Virus record (IMG/VR): IMGVR_UViG_3300025889_001195
Span: 1-20,432 of that record
DNA from: a virus
Reading direction: 5' to 3' (one strand)
DNA: 20,432 nt
Of this stretch, positions 1 to 7,766 are shown one piece after another (the first letter of the stretch is position 1; the number at the start of each line of letters is the position of its first letter). The translations under genes were made by a program, and so were the position numbers. The notes under the pieces are model-generated. The model was not told the DNA's origin, searched no databases, and saw only the letters and a program-made list of their open reading frames with translations.

Positions 1-415
1 CTTTTAAGCCAGCAATTTTTTGCGCCTTGGTTGGCGATGGCACCTCACGCGCCGTGCCAATCTCTGCCTGACGCGCCTGCAAACGCGCCTGCATCTCTTC
101 TAGCGTTACTGGCGGTGGTGACGTTGGCTGCGGCTGTGGTGCCGCTCCCGGCGCACCGATGACAGGCCCAACAGGCACATCAGTGACCGTTGGCATTTCT
201 CCGGCTTCTTTTGTTACCCGCGCCTCTGGCGAGAGTCTTGCCCCTTTTTCGGTCAAGCCGCCCAGTATCTCTTTTGTTTTGCTTCTGGCTAATTTTGACG
301 TAATGGCAGACGACACACTAGCGACTTGCACATAGTCATCTTCTGGAGCGGCAGATTGCGGCACTGCATTAGGATCTGCGTCTGTGTCCAGAATACTGCG
401 CCGCTCATCTGGCAT
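1..415 (-). CDS. Pro-rich hypothetical virion-associated protein, 3' end cut off
   Basis: An open frame starts at ATG 415 and stays open to the window edge, giving 138 codons with no stop, so the C-terminus is missing. The ATG lies one base after the TAA of the ADP-ribosyltransferase-like gene (TAAAATG), the tight spacing used throughout this cluster. The N-terminus is polar and acidic (MPDERRSILDTDADPNAVP). A Lys-rich helix-like stretch follows, then a low-complexity Pro/Gly/Ala linker at about residues 80-105 (GAPGAAPQPQPTSPPP) and a charged helix (EEMQARLQARQAE). I recognise no domain. The position after the internal virion genes suggests another ejected or internal virion protein, such as the large T7 gp16-type protein, but that is inference from gene order only. 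The reading frame itself is well supported. Confidence 0.75.
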   Translation of the reverse strand, partial: MPDERRSILDTDADPNAVPQSAAPEDDYVQVASVSSAITSKLARSKTKEILGGLTEKGARLSPEARVTKEAGEMPTVTDVPVGPVIGAPGAAPQPQPTSPPPVTLEEMQARLQARQAEIGTAREVPSPTKAQKIAGLK

Positions 416-416
416 T

Positions 417-2513
417 TTAGATATCGCCATTGTCTGCACCTTCCTGTTTTGCCGCGCCTAATGCTGTGATAGCCACAGGCCCAACAATACCATATTTTTC
501 TAATATCTTGATCGCTTTATCGTCAAAGATGACATAGTTGCGGCCTGACTTTTTTGTTTCTTCATCAGCCCAATCAAGAGCCTCTTGCCTTGTTTTATAG
601 GGTGGGCTTGTCGTTACAATTCTGCCAGAGCCACCCAAACCGCCGGGTCTATTGTCTACAGCCACTTTAGCGCGGAAACCATCTTCTGCCTTTGTAACAT
701 CTATTAGCTTACCGCCAGCCGTATTTCGTGATGTGTTGTCAAAGTATTTGATGCCGGGGATGCCGTACTGAGCCAGTAATTCTTCGCCAGCATTGTCTTT
801 GCCCCTGATAGCAGCAAAATCATTGAGGAACGAAACAACAGTTCTGTTTTCGCTCAAAAGGCTTGCCTTTAAATCACCTCTAGGACTTCCAAAATTTTCT
901 AAATCATCAGGTGTTATTTCGTTGTCAATCAGCTTTGATATTTTTGCTTTGATGTCTGGGCTTTGATTTCCTATAGGCTTGTCATAATCAAGGAATTCAT
1001 CAGGCTTGGGAGATAACGCAACTTTATATGTTTTGCCAGTTTCAGCGCCAACTGTTACACGACCTCTCAAAGCCTTTAACTTTTCAAGTTCTTTACTTGT
1101 TGATCTTATGGCGTTGACATTATCTTCAGCAATCATCTCTTGCAAAAATTCTTCAGAACTTTTTATAGCGGCTTCCAAGTCTCCATTTGTTGCGGCCAAA
1201 TCATCTGCAATATCTTCATCAACAAGGTTGTCATTTATTTGGTTGCCTCGAATATAAGGGCGGCCATCAATATCAACATTCCGCGCCATCATGTCTTTGT
1301 AAAACTTCGCTATATCCTCGCTATCAGTAAAATACAGCCCATAACCATATGCCTGTGCGCCCTCACCAGTGCCAATCTTTTCTAGGCTGAACTGGTCAAA
1401 GTCTGCGCCAGAACCGTGAAACGCAATGATGCCCGGCTCGGTTTCAGTCGGCGGCACAGCAGTAACTGGGTTTTCTTTTGTTGGCCTAACCAACTTACCA
1501 GCCGCAGCCAACGCCGGATCAATCACTTCCATAGGATCAACGCCAGACATGACACGATCAGTAATAGGCCCGCGCTCTGCCATACGCGCCTCGGCAGCTT
1601 GCCCGGCTGTGTCTAGCCCTTGGCGCACAGCACTGCCAGCAGCCGGGATAGCTTTACTTAAAACCTTGCTGCCTACGCCACCAACAGCAGCGCCCACAGT
1701 GCCAGCAGTGCCAAGTCTAGTGGCTGCTTCTCCAACAGTCGGCTCAAGTCCTGCTGCATCTTCAACGGCCATTGTGCCGCCCTCAAAGCCTGCCCCATAA
1801 CCAGCGCCTGCGACCATACCAGTCCTGCCCGGATATTTAACAGCAAGATCATAAGGCATAGCAGTGCCAGCCGCTGTTTTCATTAGCATGTCTTTAAGCA
1901 CCGCCCCTGACACTTTGCCAGCTAAAGATTTTGCGGCCATAGCGTAGAGCTTGCCGAAACCGCCAGCGTAAGTTAATGGGTCTGCAAAGATACCGCGAAA
2001 TGCGCGTTTGATTGTTGCGCCGTTTGTTGATGTGTCAGAGTATGTGTGAAGCATTTGCAAAAACGTCATAGCATTTTCTTCGCCAGCAGTATCTGACATA
2101 AGAGCCGCAACTTGAAACGCAAATCCGGGTACGCTGATGCCGCTTTCGCCGGGTATACCCGCAGGCCCGGTCATGTTCCAATTAAACTCAGACATTAGAT
2201 CCAGACCATATGCCGCTGCCTGCTTGTCTGAACCGATAAATCGTTCACCGTCATTCATAACAGAAAACATTTTTTTAGACGCGCCGATCCACTCAGGCAT
2301 TACAGCAAGCTGGTCTTCATTGTATTTTGGTGGCACGGCTTTAATGTCTTCGCGGCGTTGGCGTCTGTCGCCACGTTTTTCAACAGGGGCATCATCTGGT
2401 TCTGGTGGCATAGAAACATCGTCAAAACGCATATCCCGCAACATAGGTTGCGGAGATCCTAAAAAAATATGGCTGTCTGCCTGATAGTCAAATGCTTCTT
2501 TTAGCTCATCCAT
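417..2513 (-). CDS. Internal virion protein with C-terminal ADP-ribosyltransferase-like domain
   Basis: A 698-aa protein. Residues 1-220 are polar and unrecognised. Residues 227-295 are Gly/Ala-rich (GMVAGAGYGAGFEGG and GTVGAAVGGVG), like membrane-active segments of ejection proteins. From about 362 to 675 the sequence resembles the ADP-ribosyltransferase (ART) domain of phage polyvalent proteins: FHGS at 365-368, YGYGLYFTD at 389-397 followed by the helix IAKFYKDM, strand GKTYKVAL at 493-500, GIPGIKYFD at 584-592, and NYVIFDDKAIKILEKYG at 659-675. The presumed NAD-binding His is H366 and the Tyr is in 389-394. The usual Glu/Gln slot before YVIFD is Asn659, so catalysis is uncertain. Residues about 600-657 look like an inserted small domain. 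The start overlaps the upstream stop (TAATG). Its place after two internal virion genes suggests it is carried in the virion and ejected, like T4 Alt in concept. The ART-like fold is fairly sure; the role is inferred. Confidence 0.8.
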   Translation of the reverse strand: MDELKEAFDYQADSHIFLGSPQPMLRDMRFDDVSMPPEPDDAPVEKRGDRRQRREDIKAVPPKYNEDQLAVMPEWIGASKKMFSVMNDGERFIGSDKQAAAYGLDLMSEFNWNMTGPAGIPGESGISVPGFAFQVAALMSDTAGEENAMTFLQMLHTYSDTSTNGATIKRAFRGIFADPLTYAGGFGKLYAMAAKSLAGKVSGAVLKDMLMKTAAGTAMPYDLAVKYPGRTGMVAGAGYGAGFEGGTMAVEDAAGLEPTVGEAATRLGTAGTVGAAVGGVGSKVLSKAIPAAGSAVRQGLDTAGQAAEARMAERGPITDRVMSGVDPMEVIDPALAAAGKLVRPTKENPVTAVPPTETEPGIIAFHGSGADFDQFSLEKIGTGEGAQAYGYGLYFTDSEDIAKFYKDMMARNVDIDGRPYIRGNQINDNLVDEDIADDLAATNGDLEAAIKSSEEFLQEMIAEDNVNAIRSTSKELEKLKALRGRVTVGAETGKTYKVALSPKPDEFLDYDKPIGNQSPDIKAKISKLIDNEITPDDLENFGSPRGDLKASLLSENRTVVSFLNDFAAIRGKDNAGEELLAQYGIPGIKYFDNTSRNTAGGKLIDVTKAEDGFRAKVAVDNRPGGLGGSGRIVTTSPPYKTRQEALDWADEETKKSGRNYVIFDDKAIKILEKYGIVGPVAITALGAAKQEGADNGDI

Positions 2514-4282
2514 TAGTCTACCAATTCATCTCTTAAAATAATGTTTCGCTCAATAGCTTTGATTTTTTTTACAACATAATCGTAATCATCGTCAGAAATA
2601 TTTCTTAAACGCCTAAGACTATTGATATAGTCAATTGTTGTGTATTCTGTAAAATCTATGCCGTAAACATCTAGCCGCTCATCAGTTACGTTAACCAACC
2701 GTGTAACGATTTTTCCATATTCGCTCGACAACAAATCATTTTTTAAATCTTTTGCAATTTGAACCTTACTAGGTTTTTTAGTAATGTCTGGAGACGCGCC
2801 CTCTGGTGCGCTAGCTTCCCAAGAGGCCGTTTCATTAATAAACCTAGCGTCAACCTTTGCTGTAAAGCTGGCATATGCTTGGGCTTTTTTCTTTGAAGGG
2901 TTTAAAGTGCCGGGAACAATTTGCGAATGTTGGCGAGCGATAGACGCAACGCCGCGTTCAATTTCTTTTGTTGCCGTGTTCATTTTTGGCAACAATTTTA
3001 ATTGAGCTTTTGGCCCTACACCCCTTTCTGCTGCTGCGGCTTGCAATTCTGCAAAAGTGGTAATTTTGTCGTTATAAATTAAGTCTAATATTTGCAACTC
3101 ACCAACAGGATTTGTTGGCTCGTCTTCTACTAATGCTTGTTTTGTTTTAGTTAACGCAATAATTCCCTGACCATCAATAGCAGCCCCATTGGTGTCAATT
3201 GCAATTTTCATAATTTTTGCTATTGCATCATTTGATTCGGGCGTTCCATCTGGTGATGTTGTAAAATCTATCACCGCAGAAACTAGATCTCTGTTTCCTG
3301 TTTTTAAATTGTCGGCCTCAACTTGATCATCAGCGGTCTGCCTAGCAGCAATCTCTGTTCTTACATTTGATCTAAACTCAGCTTGCTCTTTGCTATCTAA
3401 AAGCGCATAGACTGGCGTCAACGCGCCCATATTTCCACTGCGTAAAGCGCTGGTTTGTTTTGCGCCGGGCAAACCTATAACGTAATCAGTCAATACACCA
3501 ACTTGCACATCCCTAACCATTGTCTGTATTTCTGTTGATTTGCTTTTTGCGTAAGCTAAATCGCCAGTGCTTATCACAACATCATTAGCTTGACGCGCTA
3601 AGATAGCCATATCGCCAATTGCCTTTTCAACATCAACATCTTTGGCCGTCAATATATCTCTTAGCCTGTCCGGCACACTAACTAAAAACTCATCTGACGC
3701 AGCAACTTTTGCCGCCCTCTTAACCGACAACTGCATTTCAAGCGCAGATTTATAAACAGATGACGCGCTAGTATTTGCCGCAGCGTTATATTTAAGGGCT
3801 TGGTTGGGGTCAATCGCTGCAATGGTTTCAGAGTGACCAGTGATCATTGCGGTAAGATCAGCCTGCATTGCGCCAATTTGTTTATTTGTATATAAGCCGC
3901 CAGATTTAATAGCAGTAGAATACGCGGAAATTTTTTTGTTTGCGTCAATCTCAAGCTCAGTTGTCAACTGTTGAGCAATAGTGGCGTTGGTGACTGCGCC
4001 AAACACAGTGTCAGGATCACCGACAATTTCGTCAATGTCTCTGCCCTGAGAAATTGCATCTTCAATTTGTTTTGCTGAGACTGGGTTTTCAAAAGCATAT
4101 TGCGCAGCATCACGCTCTGTCTGAGCAACCTGCTTTTTGTAGACATAATCGCTCATGCTGTTGAGGCTTTTGGTAATGGCATTATAATTACGCGCTTTAG
4201 CTGCGCCTGTCGCCACAAAGTCAACAGTCGGCACTGACGGTATGCCTACGCCTAAAGGTCTGTATTTTGGTAGCTCTGCCAT
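2513..4282 (-). CDS. Internal virion protein, T7 gp15-like by position
   Basis: A 589-aa protein with no signal peptide or membrane segment. It is rich in Ala, Asp, Lys and Thr and appears almost wholly alpha-helical. Examples are the stretches at about residues 35-75 and 185-260, and a charged C-terminal region ending RRLRNISDDDYDYVVKKIK. I see no lysozyme or transglycosylase motif. Both ends overlap neighbours by one base through TAATG junctions (ATG at 4282, stop at 2515-2513), so it is translationally coupled to the gp14-like gene before it and the ART-like gene after it. In T7-type genomes this slot holds internal core protein gp15. That assignment rests on order, size and helical character, not on a motif. 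Base composition is visibly more AT-rich than the capsid and packaging genes, as it also is in the 3' half of the next gene. Confidence 0.72.
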   Translation of the reverse strand: MAELPKYRPLGVGIPSVPTVDFVATGAAKARNYNAITKSLNSMSDYVYKKQVAQTERDAAQYAFENPVSAKQIEDAISQGRDIDEIVGDPDTVFGAVTNATIAQQLTTELEIDANKKISAYSTAIKSGGLYTNKQIGAMQADLTAMITGHSETIAAIDPNQALKYNAAANTSASSVYKSALEMQLSVKRAAKVAASDEFLVSVPDRLRDILTAKDVDVEKAIGDMAILARQANDVVISTGDLAYAKSKSTEIQTMVRDVQVGVLTDYVIGLPGAKQTSALRSGNMGALTPVYALLDSKEQAEFRSNVRTEIAARQTADDQVEADNLKTGNRDLVSAVIDFTTSPDGTPESNDAIAKIMKIAIDTNGAAIDGQGIIALTKTKQALVEDEPTNPVGELQILDLIYNDKITTFAELQAAAAERGVGPKAQLKLLPKMNTATKEIERGVASIARQHSQIVPGTLNPSKKKAQAYASFTAKVDARFINETASWEASAPEGASPDITKKPSKVQIAKDLKNDLLSSEYGKIVTRLVNVTDERLDVYGIDFTEYTTIDYINSLRRLRNISDDDYDYVVKKIKAIERNIILRDELVD

Positions 4283-4788
4283 TAGCCAGTTCCCATTGCA
4301 GTGCCGGGCGCATCACCAATGCCACTAAACGATCCACCACCCGGCGCACCACCCAAGGACATTTGCCCCGCCACAGCGCTCGTCAAAGTGCCAAGCGCGG
4401 CAGTCCTGCCAGCCGCCATCGCTGACTTGGCTTGTGACGCATATTGCATTGCCTGCGCCTCACCAACACCAAAAGCAATTTGCTCACCATCGCGAGTTAT
4501 ATAAAGCTCGCCTGCGCCTTTTTTCTCAGCATACAATGACAAAGCTTTTGCGCTGCCGCTAAATGGATCAATGCCACCGGCTGCTGCCCTTGCGTTTATT
4601 GATGCCTTAGTCGCCAAGATATTGTCCATAACGCTAGCGCCTTGTTGCCGATATTTAAGCGCCTCAGATCTGGCTTGCACTTTCCTAAACGCAGCTTGGC
4701 GCATTACGCCTTTAGCTTGCTGCTTCGCACCCTTTAGCTGCGAGTACATTTTAGCGGCGGTTAAGCCAGCCATAATTGCCTGTGCCAT
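4282..4788 (-). CDS. Internal virion protein B-like (T7 gp14-like)
   Basis: A 168-aa protein. The N-terminus is a hydrophobic/amphipathic Ala-rich helix (MAQAIMAGLTAAKMYSQLKG). A long Gln/Ala/Lys helix follows (about 20-70), then the segment RAAAGGIDPFSGSAKAL, another helix with IAFGVGEAQAMQYASQAKSA, and a Gly-rich tail (GGAPGGGSFSGIGDAPG). This layout of a short helical protein with a conserved GIxPxxGS motif is typical of podovirus internal virion protein B, which is ejected at infection and in T7 is thought to sit in the outer membrane. The ATG lies one base after the stop of tail tubular protein B (TAATATG). The downstream gene begins inside its TAA. The family call is from pattern and order. 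Confidence 0.75.
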   Translation of the reverse strand: MAQAIMAGLTAAKMYSQLKGAKQQAKGVMRQAAFRKVQARSEALKYRQQGASVMDNILATKASINARAAAGGIDPFSGSAKALSLYAEKKGAGELYITRDGEQIAFGVGEAQAMQYASQAKSAMAAGRTAALGTLTSAVAGQMSLGGAPGGGSFSGIGDAPGTAMGTG

Positions 4789-4789
4789 A

Positions 4790-6811
4790 TTACTGTCCTA
4801 TGCTCACTTTGTAATCAATGCCCAGCAGTGTCATTTTCAATGGCACCTCTTGGCCGATTGTTATTTGCCCATCATAAGTATAACCCAAAAGACCGTGCAG
4901 TGTCTTGATGCCTGTGTACTCAGGCACTGCGCTGCCAAATACGTTTGCCCCAAATTGCCGAAACGCAATTAGCTTGCTGTCAATTGTAAGCGACTGCGTT
5001 TCAAACAACTCAGCGTTTACCTCAAAGATCCGCTTCTTAAAGCCCTTTAGAGAGCCGCTGGGCAGGTTTGGCTCAACCGGCAGTGTCTTTACCTCTGGCG
5101 TAAAGTTGAGGCCAACCTCGTGGCTTGTAGACGCCGCAGTGCCAAAGGTAACAGTGAACGGTGACGCTGGCACGGTTTGATCAGGCTCAACGATGCCATC
5201 GCGAATAATCTTAATGCTCTTGGCCTCTAGATGTGTCACGTTCACAGAACTGGCGGCACCCCCGGTTATCGAGCAATCGAGCAATGCGTCTGCATCAAAT
5301 AGCTCAACATAATAAACATCAACGCTGTTGACCGTGCGCTTTACCACAACATAGATATCGTCAACGTCAACGCCAATATTTAAGAACTCGCCATCGGTTG
5401 TCCACTCAGATGGCGCAATAACATTTTGGCTTCGCAGCAAGGTATAACAGGCAATGCTGCCATCCTCGCCATTAACCAGCATCAGCCGGTCGCCCTCATC
5501 AGTTGACGTGGCAACGCGCACCGCCATTTCCTCTGGCGTCTTTAGCAGATGCGATGACAACAGCGAGATCTTGGCTGACGTGTACGCTTGCACCGCGTCA
5601 CTATAAATAAACTCTTGGATAGCTTTGCCCTGCCTTTGGATAAACAAGGTCGAGCCGTCCACGTTTTGCAATCGTATGCCGGGCTTGCTGCCAAAGGCAG
5701 TCTGCTGCTTAACGATAAGGTTGCTCGGCGTGATGGGCGTGTCTAGCGTTTGCGGCACATAAAACTCAGCCCCAGTCGTAAAAATCTGCAAGTGACGACC
5801 AGAGAAAATATCAACAATTGCATTAAACGTGCCGGTGTCTAGTGTCGCCTCAACCGCTGCATCATCAAGCGCCTCTCCGGGGTCAAAGTTAAAGAAAGTC
5901 GCAACCCTCGACCCAAAGATAGTTGATGGCCGCTGCTTAGTGCCGCCGAAATACAAGCGCCCCTCGTGGAATGTCACGCTGCGCGGATAACCCCGGCTAG
6001 ACGACCACACCTCTTCGTAACCTTCTTCAATCTCCCAATCAGCGTCATCAATGTTTCCGGTGTCAAACAAAGGCACCTCGGCAAAACACTCTAGCTTGGC
6101 TGCTGATACCTTGCGCACAATCCGCAACCGGCCAAACGGTGTCACATTAATATACTGCCCAATGTAATCAGCAGCAGCATCAGTAAAAATAAGAGCGTCA
6201 GAGCCGCTATGTTTAGCTGTTAGTGTTAGATTGCCTGATGTAGCTGACGGCTCTAGGTGGTCATGTGGCACACCAGTGTTATATGCGGTTCCGGCAGTTA
6301 CAGTTAAAGTAAACGCATACTTAGGCACAAAATCAAATGTGATCGTGCTGGCAGTCCAAGTGCTGTCGCTTGCGCCACGCACAATCTTTGTCGGCGGCAG
6401 ATCCTCATGCACCACGATAACAGTGTCGGCAGACTGCACCCAATTCATTTCCGGCAAGATAGAGCTAGTCAAACTAGCCACGGCTAGAAAATCATTACCG
6501 CTGCCGTTGATGTCGGTGATTAGCGAGCCGTCTTTGAATACATACATTTTACCGGGTGTAAAGACCAGCATATAGCTATCGCTAATGCTAAATTCAAACG
6601 ACACCATCCGCACAGCGTTAGCCGCGCCGCTGTCTAGCGCCGCAACAAACTTAGTGCCGTCACGCCGCTTGGCACCGCCCTGCGGCTGAATGTTTACATT
6701 CCGCGCTGTCGAAAGACCAGACTTATACTGACTGATGTCAGTACGCGACCGCAGCTTTGGATCTAGCTCGCCAGCGGTAAAGTCATTCTGGATCTGGATG
6801 ATGCGGCTCAT
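4790..6811 (-). CDS. Tail tubular protein B (nozzle protein)
   Basis: A 673-aa protein. The N-terminal signature is characteristic of podovirus tail nozzle proteins (T7 gp12/BPP-1 type): QNDFTAGELDPKLRSRTDI at residues 8-26, then ARNVNIQPQGGAKRRDGTKF at 36-55. The rest is strongly beta, consistent with the beta-propeller and barrel architecture of this family (for example GRLYFGGTKQRPSTIFGS in the middle). A VPLKMTLLGIDYKVSIGQ-type C-terminus is also common. It would form the distal tail tube below the gatekeeper ring. The ATG at 6811 follows the stop of tail tubular protein A after one base (TAGCATG), so the two nozzle genes are coupled. Length is within the family range (about 550-800 aa). 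Confidence 0.93.
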   Translation of the reverse strand: MSRIIQIQNDFTAGELDPKLRSRTDISQYKSGLSTARNVNIQPQGGAKRRDGTKFVAALDSGAANAVRMVSFEFSISDSYMLVFTPGKMYVFKDGSLITDINGSGNDFLAVASLTSSILPEMNWVQSADTVIVVHEDLPPTKIVRGASDSTWTASTITFDFVPKYAFTLTVTAGTAYNTGVPHDHLEPSATSGNLTLTAKHSGSDALIFTDAAADYIGQYINVTPFGRLRIVRKVSAAKLECFAEVPLFDTGNIDDADWEIEEGYEEVWSSSRGYPRSVTFHEGRLYFGGTKQRPSTIFGSRVATFFNFDPGEALDDAAVEATLDTGTFNAIVDIFSGRHLQIFTTGAEFYVPQTLDTPITPSNLIVKQQTAFGSKPGIRLQNVDGSTLFIQRQGKAIQEFIYSDAVQAYTSAKISLLSSHLLKTPEEMAVRVATSTDEGDRLMLVNGEDGSIACYTLLRSQNVIAPSEWTTDGEFLNIGVDVDDIYVVVKRTVNSVDVYYVELFDADALLDCSITGGAASSVNVTHLEAKSIKIIRDGIVEPDQTVPASPFTVTFGTAASTSHEVGLNFTPEVKTLPVEPNLPSGSLKGFKKRIFEVNAELFETQSLTIDSKLIAFRQFGANVFGSAVPEYTGIKTLHGLLGYTYDGQITIGQEVPLKMTLLGIDYKVSIGQ

Positions 6812-6812
6812 G

Positions 6813-7427
6813 CTAGAACCTTATATCTGAAATCGGGAACTCTTGTATTTGCTGTGCCGGGCGGTCAGCGCCGTCAATGTTAATTGCCACGCGAACCAAA
6901 CCACCGCGCATATTCTCAGACGGTGAGCCATACGCTTTTGCGTGGTAATAATCAGCCTTAGCGATCTGGTCGGTAATCGGCTCGGCAAACTCAGCCGCCA
7001 ACGCCATCTTTAACAGGCGCACAAAATACGGCGGGAATATTGCTGGCTCTGGCCGGAACTGGTAGTCGATCCAAACCGTTTCGTAATTAGTGTAAAGGCC
7101 AAGGTTGTAAATCTCAAAATCGCGAACTGGCCGCGCACCCACAGAGCTTACATTAAATACAGCCTTTGGGTTGCCAAGAATATCGCCGGGCAGCGCATAG
7201 GTGTATTTCCATTCATTGATTGGGGTACTAGCAAGCTGCGCTAACTGAACTTTTTGCACAGACCAAGAATACGCATATTGCATCAAGAGAGTGTCGCGCA
7301 CATCGTCATAGAGGCGATCAGCGACCTGCGCTTCGTCAGTGCCGGTGGCAAATGATGATAAAGGCGCAGCGCCCAGCATAATCAAAGCATCAGAACAAAT
7401 TGATAGTTTGGTATCACCAGCCGCCAT
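6813..7427 (-). CDS. Tail tubular protein A (gatekeeper/adaptor)
   Basis: A 204-aa protein matching T7 gp11-type gatekeepers. It has an N-terminal helical part with SICSDALIMLGAAPLSSFATG and DEAQVADRLYDDVRDTLL, then the typical YAYSWSVQKVQLAQLA segment, NEWKYTYALPGDILG, and the LLKMALAAEFAEPITD helix near the C-terminus. The protein forms a ring between portal and nozzle. The start at ATG 7427 is supported by a GGAG Shine-Dalgarno seven bases upstream (GGAGTAGCGCAATG). It opens a new cluster after a stem-loop, so it may depend on read-through or translation from the capsid mRNA. I am confident in the family. Confidence 0.93.
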   Translation of the reverse strand: MAAGDTKLSICSDALIMLGAAPLSSFATGTDEAQVADRLYDDVRDTLLMQYAYSWSVQKVQLAQLASTPINEWKYTYALPGDILGNPKAVFNVSSVGARPVRDFEIYNLGLYTNYETVWIDYQFRPEPAIFPPYFVRLLKMALAAEFAEPITDQIAKADYYHAKAYGSPSENMRGGLVRVAINIDGADRPAQQIQEFPISDIRF

Positions 7428-7436
7428 TGCGCTACT

Positions 7437-7471
7437 CCAAAATAGGGAAAGGGAGCCGGTTGCCCGGCTCC
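7437..7471 (-). terminator. GNRA-capped stem-loop after the decoration gene, possible terminator
   Basis: On the minus strand a perfect 8-bp stem GGAGCCGG/CCGGCTCC (positions 7464-7471 with 7452-7459) closes a GCAA tetraloop (7460-7463), a GNRA loop. The sequence after it is CTTTCCCTATTTT, only weakly U-rich. It lies eight bases after the stop of the decoration gene and just before the SD of tail tubular protein A. It could be a leaky intrinsic terminator that lowers tail-gene transcription relative to capsid, or an mRNA 3'-end stabiliser or processing site. The stem is certain; the function is inferred. Confidence 0.7.
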
Positions 7472-7478
7472 ACTTAGA

Positions 7479-7751
7479 TTAGTCAGTGTCGGTCATTGCG
7501 ATGGCTGTGCCATCGGTAACGTCAACAACACCAGAGGCGTTTGATGCAACCATAACAATTGACATTGTTGGGGTCGCGCTGTCGTGAACAAAGATCACAT
7601 CACCAACTGCCACTGTGTCTGACAAGTCGTTGAAATATCCTGCTGTGTTCACAGTCGCAATCGCGTCCGCTGATGTGTAAGTGTACATGCTAGGGGCGTT
7701 GCCAGATTTAGCTGCACCGATAACATTCCATCCTGCTGAAGAGAAAGCCAT
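7479..7751 (-). CDS. Probable head decoration/capsid-associated protein
   Basis: A 90-aa protein that is acidic and rich in Thr, Ser and Val, with predicted beta strands (VAVGDVIFVHDS, SIVMVASNASGVVDV). It has no cysteine, no membrane segment and no signal peptide. A very good SD (AAAGGAGTTTAGAAAATG) precedes ATG 7751, implying high expression. It sits 15 bases after the major capsid gene and before the stem-loop that separates head from tail genes. Small beta-rich proteins directly after the major capsid gene are often head decoration or stabilising proteins. The segment NTAGYFNDLSDTVAVGDVIF is, to my memory, a recurrent pattern in phage structural proteins of this kind. The role is inferred. 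Confidence 0.72.
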   Translation of the reverse strand: MAFSSAGWNVIGAAKSGNAPSMYTYTSADAIATVNTAGYFNDLSDTVAVGDVIFVHDSATPTMSIVMVASNASGVVDVTDGTAIAMTDTD

Positions 7752-7766
7752 TTTCTAAACTCCTTT

